A stretch of DNA of 64,000 nucleotides from Aeromicrobium ginsengisoli (GTDB taxonomy: Bacteria > Actinomycetota > Actinomycetes > Propionibacteriales > Nocardioidaceae): positions 496,001-560,000 of the forward strand of contig NZ_SDPQ02000001.1 in assembly GCF_004134905.2 (NCBI RefSeq), written 5' to 3'. Below the pieces are notes generated by a model. That model saw nothing but the letters and a program-made list of their open reading frames with translations. It had not been told where the DNA came from and did not search any database. Every line of letters starts with the position of its first letter. The first letter of the stretch is position 1. Positions 42,963-52,539 of the stretch are shown here, piece by piece. The position numbers were made by a program, and so were the translations under genes.

Positions 42963-45626
42963 TCAGTGACCGGCTTCGTGCCAGGTGCGGCCGACGCCGA
43001 CGGACACATCCAGCGGCACCGAGAGGTCGGCTGCTGAGGCCATCTGGTCGCGGACCAGCTGCTCGACCTGCTCCCGCTCCCCCGCAGCGACCTCGAGCAC
43101 GAGCTCGTCGTGCACCTGCAGCAGCATGCGCGAAGTCAGCCCGGCAGTGTCGAGGGCGCGCTCGACGCCCAGCATCGCGACCTTGATGATGTCGGCGGCC
43201 GATCCCTGGATCGGGGCGTTGAGGGCCATACGCTCGGCCATCTCGCGGCGCTGCCGGTTGTCGCTCTGCAGGTCGGGCAGGTAGCGGCGACGACCCATGA
43301 TCGTCTCGGTGAAGCCGGTCTGCCGAGCCTCGTCGACGAGCCCGCGCAGGTAGTCGCGCACTCCGCCGAACCGCTCGAAGTAGTCGTCCATCAGGCCCTG
43401 GGCCTCGCCGGTCGAGATGTTGAGCTGCTGGCTGAGCCCGTAGGACGACAGGCCGTAGGCGAGGCCGTAGTTCATCGCCTTGATCCGTGCTCGCAGGCCA
43501 CCGTCGATCTCGCTCGGCTCCTTGGCGAACACCTTGGCCGCCATGACGGTGTGGAAGTCCTCGCCGGAGTTGAACGCCGCGATCAGGTCGGCGTCCTCGG
43601 ACAGGTGCGCCATGATGCGCATCTCGATCTGGCTGTAGTCGGCCGTGACCAACGTGTCGAAGCCCTCGCCGACGCAGAACGCCTCGCGGATGCGCCGGCC
43701 TGACGCCGTGCGGATCGGGATGTTCTGCAGGTTGGGGTCGTTGGAGCTCAGCCGGCCGGTCGCGGCGATCGTCTGGGCGTACGTCGTGTGGATGCGACCG
43801 TCGTCGGAGATCGACTTGCGAAGGCCCTCGACGGTCTGCCGCAGTCGCGTCACGTCGCGGTGGTCGAGGAGGTGCTGCAGGAACGGGTGCTCGGTCTTGA
43901 CGTAGAGCTGCTGCAGGGCCTCGGCGTCGGTCGTGTAGCCGGTCTTGGTCTTCTTGGTCTTGGGCATGCCGAGCTCGTCGAACAGCACGACCTGCAGCTG
44001 CTTGGGCGAGCCGAGGTTGATCTCCTTGCCACCGATCGCGGCGAACGCCTCGGAAGCGGCGTTCTGCGCCCGCGCGGCGAACTCGGACTCGAGCTCGATC
44101 AGGTGGTCGTCGTCGATCGCGATGCCGGTGCGCTCCATGCGGGCGAGCGTGGCCACGAGCGGCAGCTCGACGTCGTGGATCAACGCCGTGCCGCCGGCCT
44201 GCTCGACCTCCTGGTCGAGCACCGCGGCGAGGTCGAGCGTCGCGCGGGCTCGCAGCATGCCGGACTCGAAGCCGACCGTGTCGGTGTCGAGGGTCAGCTG
44301 GCCGGAGTTGTCGGACTCGTCGCGCAGCTCGCGCTTGAGGTAGCGCAGCGACAGGTCGCCGAGGTCGTAGGACCGCTGGTCAGGGCGGACGACGTAGGCC
44401 GACAGCGCCGTGTCGGCGGCGACGCCCATGAGCGGCCAGCCCTTGGCCTCGAGCGCCAGCGACGGTCCCTTGGCGTCGTGCAGCACCTTGGGCCGGTCGG
44501 GATCGGCGAGCCAGGCCGCGATCGCGGCGTCATCCTCGGCGGTGATGTCGTCGGTGCTGATCCACGCCGCGGACTCGTCCGAGGCGATCGCGAGACCGAC
44601 GACGTCGCCGGTGCCACGGCCCCACGAGCCCTGCACGTGGAGCCCGAGCCGCGCGCCGGACGTGGACTGGGCCTCGAGCCAGGCCGTGACCTCACCGGGC
44701 GCCAGCGTCGCCCCCTCGAGGTCGAAACCCTCCTCGGCCTGGGGCTCGACGTCGCCGAAAGCCTCGAACAACCTGACCCGCAGGGCATTGAACTCAAGCG
44801 CGTCGAACACCGTGTGGATCGCCTCGCGGTCCCACACCGTGTCGAACGCCAGGTCGGCAGGGCCGGCCGGCAGGTCGAGGTCGAGGATCAAGGCGTTGAT
44901 GCTGCGGTTGCGCAGAACGCTGTCGAGGTGCTCGCGCAGCGACTCGCCGGCCTTGCCCGGCACGTTGTCGACGTCGTTGACGAGCGCCTCGAGGGTGCCG
45001 TACTGGTTGATCCACTTGGCCGCGGTCTTGGGGCCGACGCCGGGCACGCCCGGCAGGTTGTCGCTGGTCTCGCCGACCAGCGCGGCGATGTCGGGATAGT
45101 GGTCCGGCGTGACGGCGTACTTTTCCTCGACCGCGGCCGGCGTCATGCGAGCCAGGTCGGACACCCCCTTGCGGGGATAGAGCACCGTGGTCCTGTCGGT
45201 GACGAGCTGGAGCGCGTCGCGGTCACCGGTGCAGATCAGCACCTCCATGCCTGCGGCCTCGGCGCGGGTCGTCAACGTGCCGATGATGTCGTCGGCCTCG
45301 AAGCCTTCCTTCTCGAACGTCGTGATGTGCAACGCATCGAGGATCTCCTTGATCAAGGGGATCTGGCCGGTGAACTCCGGCGGCGACTTCGACCGGTTGC
45401 CCTTGTACTCGGCGTATTGATCGAGCCGGAACGTCTTGCGGGAGACGTCGAACGCGACCGCCACGTGCGTCGGCTTCTCGTCGCGCAGCACGTTGATCAG
45501 CATCGACGTGAACCCGAACACCGCATTGGTGCTCTGGCCCGTCGTCGTCGAGAAGTTCTCGACGGGAAGGGCGAAGAAGGCACGGTAGGCGACGGAATGG
45601 CCGTCGATCAGCAGGAGGCGGTCCAC
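42963..45626 (-). CDS. polA: DNA polymerase I
   Basis: 887 aa. N-terminal 5'-nuclease (LLIDGHSVAYRAFFALP ... FEKEGFEADDIIGTL ... GVPGVGPKTAAKWINQYG). The middle 3'-5' exonuclease-like domain seems to lack the full acidic set (AWISTDDI..., DAKGPSLALEAKG), as is common in actinobacteria. The C-terminal polymerase has motif A TADYSQIEMRIMAHLS, motif B RARIKAMNYGLAYGLSSYGLSQ and motif C LLQVHDELVLEVA. It fills gaps and removes Okazaki primers. Downstream of the GNAT gene on the same strand (53 bp between). Confidence 0.95.
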   Translation of the reverse strand: MDRLLLIDGHSVAYRAFFALPVENFSTTTGQSTNAVFGFTSMLINVLRDEKPTHVAVAFDVSRKTFRLDQYAEYKGNRSKSPPEFTGQIPLIKEILDALHITTFEKEGFEADDIIGTLTTRAEAAGMEVLICTGDRDALQLVTDRTTVLYPRKGVSDLARMTPAAVEEKYAVTPDHYPDIAALVGETSDNLPGVPGVGPKTAAKWINQYGTLEALVNDVDNVPGKAGESLREHLDSVLRNRSINALILDLDLPAGPADLAFDTVWDREAIHTVFDALEFNALRVRLFEAFGDVEPQAEEGFDLEGATLAPGEVTAWLEAQSTSGARLGLHVQGSWGRGTGDVVGLAIASDESAAWISTDDITAEDDAAIAAWLADPDRPKVLHDAKGPSLALEAKGWPLMGVAADTALSAYVVRPDQRSYDLGDLSLRYLKRELRDESDNSGQLTLDTDTVGFESGMLRARATLDLAAVLDQEVEQAGGTALIHDVELPLVATLARMERTGIAIDDDHLIELESEFAARAQNAASEAFAAIGGKEINLGSPKQLQVVLFDELGMPKTKKTKTGYTTDAEALQQLYVKTEHPFLQHLLDHRDVTRLRQTVEGLRKSISDDGRIHTTYAQTIAATGRLSSNDPNLQNIPIRTASGRRIREAFCVGEGFDTLVTADYSQIEMRIMAHLSEDADLIAAFNSGEDFHTVMAAKVFAKEPSEIDGGLRARIKAMNYGLAYGLSSYGLSQQLNISTGEAQGLMDDYFERFGGVRDYLRGLVDEARQTGFTETIMGRRRYLPDLQSDNRQRREMAERMALNAPIQGSAADIIKVAMLGVERALDTAGLTSRMLLQVHDELVLEVAAGEREQVEQLVRDQMASAADLSVPLDVSVGVGRTWHEAGH

Positions 45627-45679
45627 CCGGTCGACTCTAGTCGCCGGGTCTGACGAACCGCGAGGGGTCGGTCAGCGCA

Positions 45680-46291
45680 TCAGGTGCGCGAGTGACCGCG
45701 GGCGTCGGTGCGCCGGCGAAGCGTGCGGCGCACGGCGATCAGCTTGCCGGTGTCACGTGAGTTGGTGGCCTTCATCGTGAGGCGCGACCGCAGCTTGCTG
45801 GCCTGGATCGCCCGCAGCACCGCGATCTGGTTGAACCCGATCTTGGTGAGGTAACGGTGCGGTTCACGCGAGTGCACCGGCACGGATGCGACGACGATCT
45901 CGCAGTTGTGCTCCTCGCCGTAGCTCGCGGCGGCCGACAGCAACGTCGACGCGACCGACTTGCGGCGGAACCGCGGCGACACCTGGATCTCGGTGATGAT
46001 CAGGATGCGCGTCAGGTTGATGGGGGTCAGCGTGCCGACGGTGCAGACCGTGGCACCGACGATCTCGCCGTCGACGAGGGCCACGATGATGCGCCTGTCG
46101 TGACGTCCGAGGTTGAGCTCGAGCGCTGCAGCCGCCTCGGCGACGCCGGGCTCCCGCCACAGGGCCTGCTGGGTGAACGCCTCGGACCCCTCGTCCTTGC
46201 TGGCTCCGGCGCACTCCGCCCAGAGGGTGACGAGAGCATGTGCGTCTTCGCGATCGGCGTCGCGGAGAACGATGTGCGGTCGAGCCGACAT
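45680..46291 (-). CDS. GNAT-family N-acetyltransferase
   Basis: 203 aa from ATG 46291 with AAGGGAC upstream; the long frame upstream is an artefact. It has the GNAT core: VALVDGEIVGATVCTV (beta 3-4), IQVSPRFRRKSVASTLLSAAASYGEE with the acetyl-CoA loop (RRKSVAS), then PHRYLTKIGF. The C-terminal 40 residues are basic (KLRSRLTMKATNSRDTGKLIAVRRTLRRRTDARGHSRT), which suggests a nucleic-acid or ribosomal contact. Substrate unknown. Upstream of polA, divergent from DUF554. Confidence 0.82.
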   Translation of the reverse strand: MSARPHIVLRDADREDAHALVTLWAECAGASKDEGSEAFTQQALWREPGVAEAAAALELNLGRHDRRIIVALVDGEIVGATVCTVGTLTPINLTRILIITEIQVSPRFRRKSVASTLLSAAASYGEEHNCEIVVASVPVHSREPHRYLTKIGFNQIAVLRAIQASKLRSRLTMKATNSRDTGKLIAVRRTLRRRTDARGHSRT

Positions 46292-46414
46292 GCACGTCCC
46301 TTGTCTCGAGTCAGAAACTCCCGCGCACCTGGCGCAGGCGTAGAAATGACACACTACGCGCGGGGTGCTGCGGGCGTACCCGGTTGAAACCTCAATTGTC
46401 GAAGGAGACCTTAC

Positions 46415-47161
46415 ATGTTCGTCGGGTTCGGCACAGCCACCAATGTGGCGACCGTCGTCGCGGGCTCGGGACTGGGACTCCTGATCGGCCACCGCCTGAG
46501 TCTTCGCGTACGTTCGACGGTCACGTCCGCGCTCGGTCTCGTCACGCTCCTGATCGCCGCGGACGCCGCGATGGCCGTCAGCTCCCCGGACCTCGTCGAT
46601 GCCGTCGACCGCGGTGCCCCGACGTTGATCGTCCTCGGCTCGCTCGTGTTCGGCGGGATCATCGGTTCGGTCCTTCGGCTCGAGGACCGCCTCGAGGACT
46701 TCGGCGGCTGGTTGCAGCGCCGCCTGACACCGGGCGAAGCCGCAGAGGGCCGACAGCGGTTCATCGAAGGCTTCGTCATCAGTTCCCTCGTCTTCTGCAT
46801 CGGACCACTGACGATCCTCGGGTCGATCAACGAGGGCCTCGGAAACGGCGCCGACCAGCTGCTGCTCAAGGCGTCGCTCGACGGCTTCGCCGCCCTGGCG
46901 TTCGCGGCGTCGTTCGGCATCGGCGTCATGGCGTCGGCGGTGTCGGTCGCGGTCATCCAAGGCTCCCTCACGGTGCTGGGCGCCCTGCTCGGGTCATTCC
47001 TGCCCGACGCCCACCTCGAGGCGCTCACCGCGACCGGCGGGCTGATCCTGATCGGTGTCGCGTTCCGGCTGCTCGACCTCAAGTCGATCCACGTCGCGGA
47101 CTTGTTGCCGGCCCTCGTGATCGCGCCGGTGCTCTGCCAGATCGCCGTTGTCGTGCACTGA
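46415..47161 (+). CDS. DUF554-family membrane protein
   Basis: 248 aa, ATG 46415 with GAAGGAG ribosome site. It shows the DUF554 pattern: GTATNVATVVAGSGLGLLIG at the N-terminus, GSLVFGGIIGSVLRLEDRLE, FVISSLVFCIGPLTILGSINEGLGN and the conserved LLLKASLDGFAALAFAASFGIGV. About seven transmembrane segments, function unknown (possible small-molecule or ion transporter). Divergent from the GNAT gene; followed by the branched-chain amino-acid transporter operon after 125 bp. Confidence 0.85.
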   Translation: MFVGFGTATNVATVVAGSGLGLLIGHRLSLRVRSTVTSALGLVTLLIAADAAMAVSSPDLVDAVDRGAPTLIVLGSLVFGGIIGSVLRLEDRLEDFGGWLQRRLTPGEAAEGRQRFIEGFVISSLVFCIGPLTILGSINEGLGNGADQLLLKASLDGFAALAFAASFGIGVMASAVSVAVIQGSLTVLGALLGSFLPDAHLEALTATGGLILIGVAFRLLDLKSIHVADLLPALVIAPVLCQIAVVVH

Positions 47162-47230
47162 CACAGCGTCTCGAAACTCAACTGTTACCTGGGAGCCCGC
47201 GTTGTGACGTGTGTGACTCTCGCATGTGGC

Positions 47231-47236
47231 TATAGT
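47231..47236 (+). promoter_or_regulatory. -10 box upstream of livH
   Basis: TATAGT, 51 bp before the livH GTG. No good -35 hexamer at 17-18 bp; TTGTGA at 47202-47207 is too far. The operon probably depends on a regulator. Confidence 0.35.
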
Positions 47237-47286
47237 CCGAGGATCACATTTGAACCAACCCGTGCATCAGCGGACAGGAGTCATGC

Positions 47287-48582
47287 GTGCGACTGCGAAC
47301 AGCGGCACTGCTCTCGATCGTGATGGGGGTCCTCTTGATGGGCCTGACGTCGCCCGCCCAGGCGGCGACCAACGAAGCGATCGACGTCACCGGAAAACTC
47401 GCCGACACCCGCACCGATCCGGCGAAACCGGTGCCAGGCGTCAAGATCTCCGTGGAGAAGGACGGCGCCGAGATCGCCTCCGGCACCAGTGGTGCCGACG
47501 GCTCGTTCTCGATCGCGTTGCCCGGTGCCCCGATCGATCTGCTCGGCGAAGTGATCACCGTCAAGATCGACACCGACACACTTCCGGAGGGCGCCGACCT
47601 GCGAGATCCCAAGAAGACCTCGTACAAGGTCACCATCAAGACCGACTCCGACATCCAGATCAACTACGCCATCGGCCCGGCGACCGACAACTCGGTCGGC
47701 AAGCTGACCGAGATCGGCCAGAGCGGGATCAACGGCATCTTCCTCGGCCTCTTGCTGGCCCTCGCGGCCCTCGGCCTGTCGCTCGTGTTCGGCACCACCG
47801 GCCTCACCAACTTCGCGCACGGCGAGCTCATCACGTTCGGCGCTCTGGCTGCCTTCCTGTTCCAGGACCAATGGGGCTGGGCGTTCTTCCCGGCCGCGTT
47901 GCTGGCCGTGATCCTGTCGGGCGCCTTCGGCCTGGCCAATGACCGGCTGCTGTGGAAACCGCTGCGCGGACGGGGCACGGGCCTCATCGCCATGATGATC
48001 GTCAGCATCGGCCTGTCGATCTTCCTGCGGAACATCTACCAGTACTTCTTCGGCGCCGACAACCACCAGTACACCGGCGTTCCGGCCGGCAAGCTGTGGA
48101 ACATCGGCTCGATCGGCATCTCACCCAAGGCGTTCTACATCGCCGTGGTCTGCGTCGTGGTCCTCGTGGTCGTGTCGCTCGCGGTGCAGCGGACGCGACT
48201 CGGCAAGGCGACGCGAGCCGTCTCCGACAACCCCGCGCTCGCGGCCTCCTCCGGCATCGACGTCGACCGGGTCATCACGACGATCTGGATCGTCGGCGGC
48301 GCCCTCGCCGGCCTGTCCGGCATCATGTGGGGCCTGACGAACGGGTTCGACTACCAGGTCGGCAACAAGATCCTCTTGCTCGTCTTCGCCGCAGTCACCT
48401 TGGGTGGTCTTGGCACCATCTGGGGCACGATGGCAGGAAGCATCATCGTCGGGCTCCTCGTGGAGATGTCGTCGATCATCCTGCCGTCCGAGCTCAAGTA
48501 CGTCACCGCGCTGGTCGTGCTCGTGCTGATCCTGTTGGTCCGTCCCCAAGGTCTGCTCGGTCGAGCAGAGCGCGTCGGTTAG
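47287..48582 (+). CDS. livH: Branched-chain amino-acid ABC transporter permease LivH, with secreted N-terminal domain
   Basis: 431 aa, GTG 47287 with AGGAG seven bases upstream. A signal peptide (1-26) and an Ig-like/CarboxypepD-regulatory-type domain (about 32-135; GKLADTRTDPAKPVPGVKISVEKDGAEIASGTSGADGSFSIALPG) come before the permease, which begins near residue 146 (GINGIFLGLLLALAALGLSLVFGTTGLTNFAHGELITFGA). Ordinary LivH proteins are about 290-310 aa, so the domain of about 130 aa is an add-on that would face outside. First gene of livH-M-G-F. Confidence 0.88.
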   Translation: MRLRTAALLSIVMGVLLMGLTSPAQAATNEAIDVTGKLADTRTDPAKPVPGVKISVEKDGAEIASGTSGADGSFSIALPGAPIDLLGEVITVKIDTDTLPEGADLRDPKKTSYKVTIKTDSDIQINYAIGPATDNSVGKLTEIGQSGINGIFLGLLLALAALGLSLVFGTTGLTNFAHGELITFGALAAFLFQDQWGWAFFPAALLAVILSGAFGLANDRLLWKPLRGRGTGLIAMMIVSIGLSIFLRNIYQYFFGADNHQYTGVPAGKLWNIGSIGISPKAFYIAVVCVVVLVVVSLAVQRTRLGKATRAVSDNPALAASSGIDVDRVITTIWIVGGALAGLSGIMWGLTNGFDYQVGNKILLLVFAAVTLGGLGTIWGTMAGSIIVGLLVEMSSIILPSELKYVTALVVLVLILLVRPQGLLGRAERVG

Positions 48583-48596
48583 GAAGGGAGAAAACC

Positions 48597-49595
48597 ATGG
48601 AATGGTCAGGCGTCCTCTCCGGTGCGATCGAGCAGGGAATCGGCCCCAGCGCCATCATCTACTGCCTCGCCGCCATCGGACTCAACATCCACTTCGGCTA
48701 CACCGGACTGCTCAACTTCGGTCAAGCCGCGTTCATGATGGTCGGCGGCTACGCCCTCGGCTCACTCATCCAGACGTGGGGCTGGCCGCTCTTCCCGAGC
48801 CTCGTCGTCGGCCTCCTGATGGCGGTCGTCCTGGCCCTCGTCCTGGGTGTGCCCACGCTGCGGCTCCGCGCCGACTACCTCGCGATCGCGACGATCGCGG
48901 CAGCAGAGGCGATCCGCCAGGTCCTCGGCTCGGCCGCCCTCAACGACGAGTTCGGCGGCCAGGACGGCCGCTACGGATTCGTCGACGGCATGCGGTCGCT
49001 CAACTTCGTCCCGTCAGGGGGTGTGCACTTCCTGGGGCTCGACTTCAGGTCGTACGACTTCTTCATCATGATCGTCGGCTGGACCCTTGCCTTGCTGTTG
49101 TGCGGCTTCGTCTATCTCCTGATGCGAAGCCCCTGGGGACGCGTCCTCAAGAGCATCCGCGAGGACGAGGACGCCGTGCGCAGCCTGGGCAAGAACGTCT
49201 ACTCCTACAAGATGCAGGCGCTCGTGCTCGGTGGTGTCATCGGCGCCCTGGCCGGCATCATGTCGGGCCTGGCGACCAGCAACGTCGCACCGTCGGACTT
49301 CGCGACCGACACGACGTTCTTCACCTACACCGTGCTGCTGATCGGTGGCGCCGCGCGGGTCTTCGGCCCGGTCGCCGGTGCCTTGATCTTCTGGTTCTTC
49401 ATCAGCGGTCTTGACCTGTTCTTCGACAAGATGACCTCGGGTGCCAACCCGACCATCCCGGCGTCGATCATGACCGACGACCAGGCCAGCCTGATGCGCC
49501 TCATCTTCCTCGGGTTGATACTGATGCTGATCATGATCTACCGGCCACAAGGGATCTTCGGAGACAGAAGGGAGCTGGCGATCGATGCCCACTGA
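48597..49595 (+). CDS. livM: Branched-chain amino-acid ABC transporter permease LivM
   Basis: 332 aa from ATG 48597 with AGGAAGGGAG. LivM-type permease with the characteristic IGLNIHFGYTGLLNFGQAAFMMVGGYA segment and the loop LMRSPWGRVLKSIREDEDAVRSLGKNVYSYKM (EAA-like contact to the ATPases). About nine hydrophobic helices. Forms the membrane channel with LivH. Starts 14 bp after livH and overlaps livG by 11 bp, so the four genes form one transcript. Confidence 0.92.
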   Translation: MEWSGVLSGAIEQGIGPSAIIYCLAAIGLNIHFGYTGLLNFGQAAFMMVGGYALGSLIQTWGWPLFPSLVVGLLMAVVLALVLGVPTLRLRADYLAIATIAAAEAIRQVLGSAALNDEFGGQDGRYGFVDGMRSLNFVPSGGVHFLGLDFRSYDFFIMIVGWTLALLLCGFVYLLMRSPWGRVLKSIREDEDAVRSLGKNVYSYKMQALVLGGVIGALAGIMSGLATSNVAPSDFATDTTFFTYTVLLIGGAARVFGPVAGALIFWFFISGLDLFFDKMTSGANPTIPASIMTDDQASLMRLIFLGLILMLIMIYRPQGIFGDRRELAIDAH

Positions 49596-50480
49596 CACGC
49601 AGCCGTCCAGCGACACCCAGAGCAAGAAGTCCGACTCGATCCTCGTGGCCGACGGGGTGACCCGGAAGTTCGGCGGCCTCACCGCAGTCGACGTCGAGCA
49701 CTTCGAGATCCAGCGCGGCAAGATCACCGCGCTGATCGGCCCCAACGGTGCCGGCAAGACGACGTTCTTCAACCTGCTGACCGGGTTCGACGAGCCCGAC
49801 AGCGGCGAGTGGACGTTCAACGGCCAGAGCCTGCACGGCGTGCCGCCCTACAAGGTCGCACGCAAGGGCATGGTCCGAACGTTCCAGCTCACCAAGGTGC
49901 TCTCGCGGCTCAAGGTCATCGAGAACATGCGCCTCGGAGCGACCGGTCAGCGCGGCGAGAAGTTCTTCCCGAGCCTGTTCAAGGGCCTTTGGAGCGGGCA
50001 GGAGAAGGAGAACACCGATCGGGCGATGGACCTGCTCGCGCGGTTCAAGCTCGACGCCAAGGCGGACGACTTCGCCGGATCGCTGTCCGGCGGCCAGCGC
50101 AAGCTCCTCGAGATGGCGCGCGCGTTGATGGTCGACCCCGAGCTCATCATGCTCGACGAGCCCATGGCCGGCGTGAACCCAGCGCTCAAGCAGTCGCTCC
50201 TCGGCCACGTGAAGTCACTGCGCGACGAGGGACGTACGGTCCTGTTCGTCGAGCACGACATGGACATGGTTCGCGACATCTCCGACTGGGTCGTCGTGAT
50301 GGCCCAGGGCAAGATCGTCGCCGAAGGGCCGCCGGACACCGTGATGGCCAACCAGGCGGTCATCGACGCCTACCTGGGCGCGCACCACGACGCCGCGCTC
50401 ACCCATGAGACCGAGGAAGAGATCCTGGCCGCAGCCGAGGCCGAGCTCGAAGCGGAAGCAGAAGCCGAGGAGAACAGCTG

Positions 50481-50481
<1 letters not shown>
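49585..50481 (+). CDS. livG: Branched-chain amino-acid ABC transporter ATPase LivG
   Basis: 298 aa, ATG 49585 inside the livM 3' end. Walker A GPNGAGKTTFF, ABC signature LSGGQRKLLEMARAL, Walker B LIMLDEPMAGVNP and switch His in VLFVEHDMDMV. The C-terminal tail after DAYLGA is acidic and Glu/Ala-rich (EEEILAAAEAELEAEAEAEE), longer than in most relatives. Energises uptake with LivF. One-base overlap with livF. Confidence 0.93.
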
Positions 50482-51230
<749 letters not shown>

Positions 51231-51237
51231 GACCCTC

Positions 51238-51273
51238 GCGGTTTACCAAGAGGTCAGGGCAAACTGCCACTCC
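51238..51273 (+). repeat. Left 36-bp terminal inverted repeat
   Basis: Starts GCGGTTTACCAAGAGGTCAG and ends CAAACTGCCACTCC; perfect reverse complement of 52428-52463. The inner 16 bases also pair with 51294-51309 to give a hairpin with a 20-nt loop. Confidence 0.95.
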
Positions 51274-51318
51274 GCACGGCGCGCGCGCCATGAGGAGTGG
51301 CAGTTTGCCGTGCGGGGT

Positions 51319-52293
51319 TCAGCCGAGATTGATGTACATACGCCCTCGGCAATAGAGGCTTCGCGATCGGTCGAGATCGGCTCTCAGGCGCTCGACGGTC
51401 TGTCGAAGCGGCAGGTCTGGCCAGATCCACCGGGACATGCCCCGCCCGGTGCCTCGGACCGCGTCCTCACGAGCCTTCTCATCCTCGAGAACTCGCCCCG
51501 GATCACTGCCGTACGGGTTGAGCCGGCCGTACTTGAACAGTCCGTCGAACTCGCCAGTGTGGCGCCAGGCGTCCCAGTCGAAGTCGACGCGCGCAACCAC
51601 CCCGAAGGGCCCTTGGATCGAGACCTGCTGTTCTGGCCGCGGAAGGCCTCCCCGCCACACCATGAAGAGTGAGCGCGACTCCCCCACGGACTCGCACCGG
51701 CCGTCCGCCAACCGGAACGCCAAGGCTGCGTGACGGGCGCCCTGCCAGCGTTCCAGGCGTTCGGCCATCTCCGCCAGTCCCTCCGCGTTCACGAGGCCGA
51801 GGTGGAGGGCAGAGCTGGCCGCGACCACGCCCGTCTCGGTGCGCCCGATGGTCGCCAGCTCGAACACCGCGCGTTCGGGGACCATGACCGTCCGCCCGTC
51901 GACGACAACCACGTCCTCGGGTGGGACGTGGCCGACATGGTGCACCACGCCGGCCTCACGGCGACCTGCGCGGCCGTCCAGCCTCGTGACGTGCACGAGC
52001 CGGTCCGGCAGTCCGTACAGGTCGATCCCGTGTGCGGCACAGGCAGACTGGTGGCTCAGGACAAACCCTTCGCCCAACCGGTCGACGACCGCGTAGGACA
52101 ACAGGCGATGCAGCGCCAGCTCGTCCAGGCCGGCCACGTCGTCGGTGTACGCGTAGATCCCGTGCCGCAGCCGCACGAGCAGCCCGACGCGCAGGGCGAC
52201 CTTGATGTCACGGTCCCGATATCCGGCGTCGATGATCTGTGCCCGGGTGAGGTATCCACGAGCGATGGCTTGCGAGCGAAGGCGGTCATCCAT
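51319..52293 (-). CDS. AbiEi-type HTH fused to Vsr/DUF559-like nuclease domain
   Basis: 324 aa from ATG 52293. Residues 1-50 form the AbiEi N-terminal winged helix (ARGYLTRAQIIDAGYRDRDIKVALRVGLLVRLRHGIYAY). The middle (50-195) is the conserved AbiEi-like region (VLSHQSACAAHGIDLYGLPDRLVHVTR). The C-terminus (200-300) looks like a Vsr/DUF559 endonuclease: ESVGESRSLF, VVARVDFDWDAW (Asp237), GEFDGLFKYG (Glu248, Asp250, Lys254), then DEKAREDAVRGTG and a final WPDL. Database names call such proteins AbiEi antitoxins, but no AbiEii toxin is adjacent. It is the sole gene in the inverted-repeat cassette, so I suggest it acts on those repeats. Confidence 0.75.
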   Translation of the reverse strand: MDDRLRSQAIARGYLTRAQIIDAGYRDRDIKVALRVGLLVRLRHGIYAYTDDVAGLDELALHRLLSYAVVDRLGEGFVLSHQSACAAHGIDLYGLPDRLVHVTRLDGRAGRREAGVVHHVGHVPPEDVVVVDGRTVMVPERAVFELATIGRTETGVVAASSALHLGLVNAEGLAEMAERLERWQGARHAALAFRLADGRCESVGESRSLFMVWRGGLPRPEQQVSIQGPFGVVARVDFDWDAWRHTGEFDGLFKYGRLNPYGSDPGRVLEDEKAREDAVRGTGRGMSRWIWPDLPLRQTVERLRADLDRSRSLYCRGRMYINLG

Positions 52294-52427
52294 CGGTCCA
52301 TCAGATCGCCAGACGTCGCCACCGTCAGTGAGCGTCGCCGGGCCTGTGGACGTACTCCTGAGACTCCAGGGGTGTGGACGGCGCTCCACCGGGCAAACAG
52401 CCACCCCTCAAGGGGCGCGAGCCCTGA

Positions 52428-52463
52428 GGAGTGGCAGTTTGCCCTGACCTCTTGGTAAACCGC
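52428..52463 (-). repeat. Right 36-bp terminal inverted repeat
   Basis: Perfect reverse complement of 51238-51273. Its inner 19 bases pair with 52391-52409 (two mismatches, 16-nt loop). Confidence 0.95.
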
Positions 52464-52481
52464 CAACGTGCCGGGGACGTG

Positions 52482-52515
52482 CAGCAGGGCCCCGGCCGAA
52501 GCCGGGGCCCTGCTG
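52482..52515 (-). terminator. Terminator of the binding-protein gene
   Basis: CAGCAGGGCCCCGGC (52482-52496), CGAA tetraloop and perfect complement (52501-52515), 25 bp after the stop of the minus-strand gene ending at 52540. Confidence 0.8.
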
Positions 52516-52539
52516 GTCGTGCTGTGGTGCGATGCGTAC

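Larger units (their letters stand above)
51238..52463. mobile_element. 1.2-kb cassette with perfect 36-bp inverted repeats and one nuclease gene
   Basis: The interval is bounded by identical inverted 36-bp sequences (51238-51273 and 52428-52463) and contains a single gene on the minus strand. Each end also folds on itself: GGCAAACTGCCACTCC (51258-51273) with its complement at 51294-51309, and a 19-nt arm at 52391-52409 with 52426-52444 (two mismatches). It lies between livF and the liv-type binding-protein gene, whose operons it separates. No target-site duplication is obvious. The structure resembles a REP/BIME unit with its own enzyme gene. That it moves, or once moved, is inference. Confidence 0.7.

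Noticed and set aside
43788..45653. 621-codon open frame opposite polA
   Set aside because: Mirror frame of polA; no motifs.
51319..52293. Ordinary AbiE toxin-antitoxin system
   Set aside because: No AbiEii nucleotidyltransferase next to it; the C-terminal half looks like a nuclease domain and the gene is alone in the repeat-bounded cassette.
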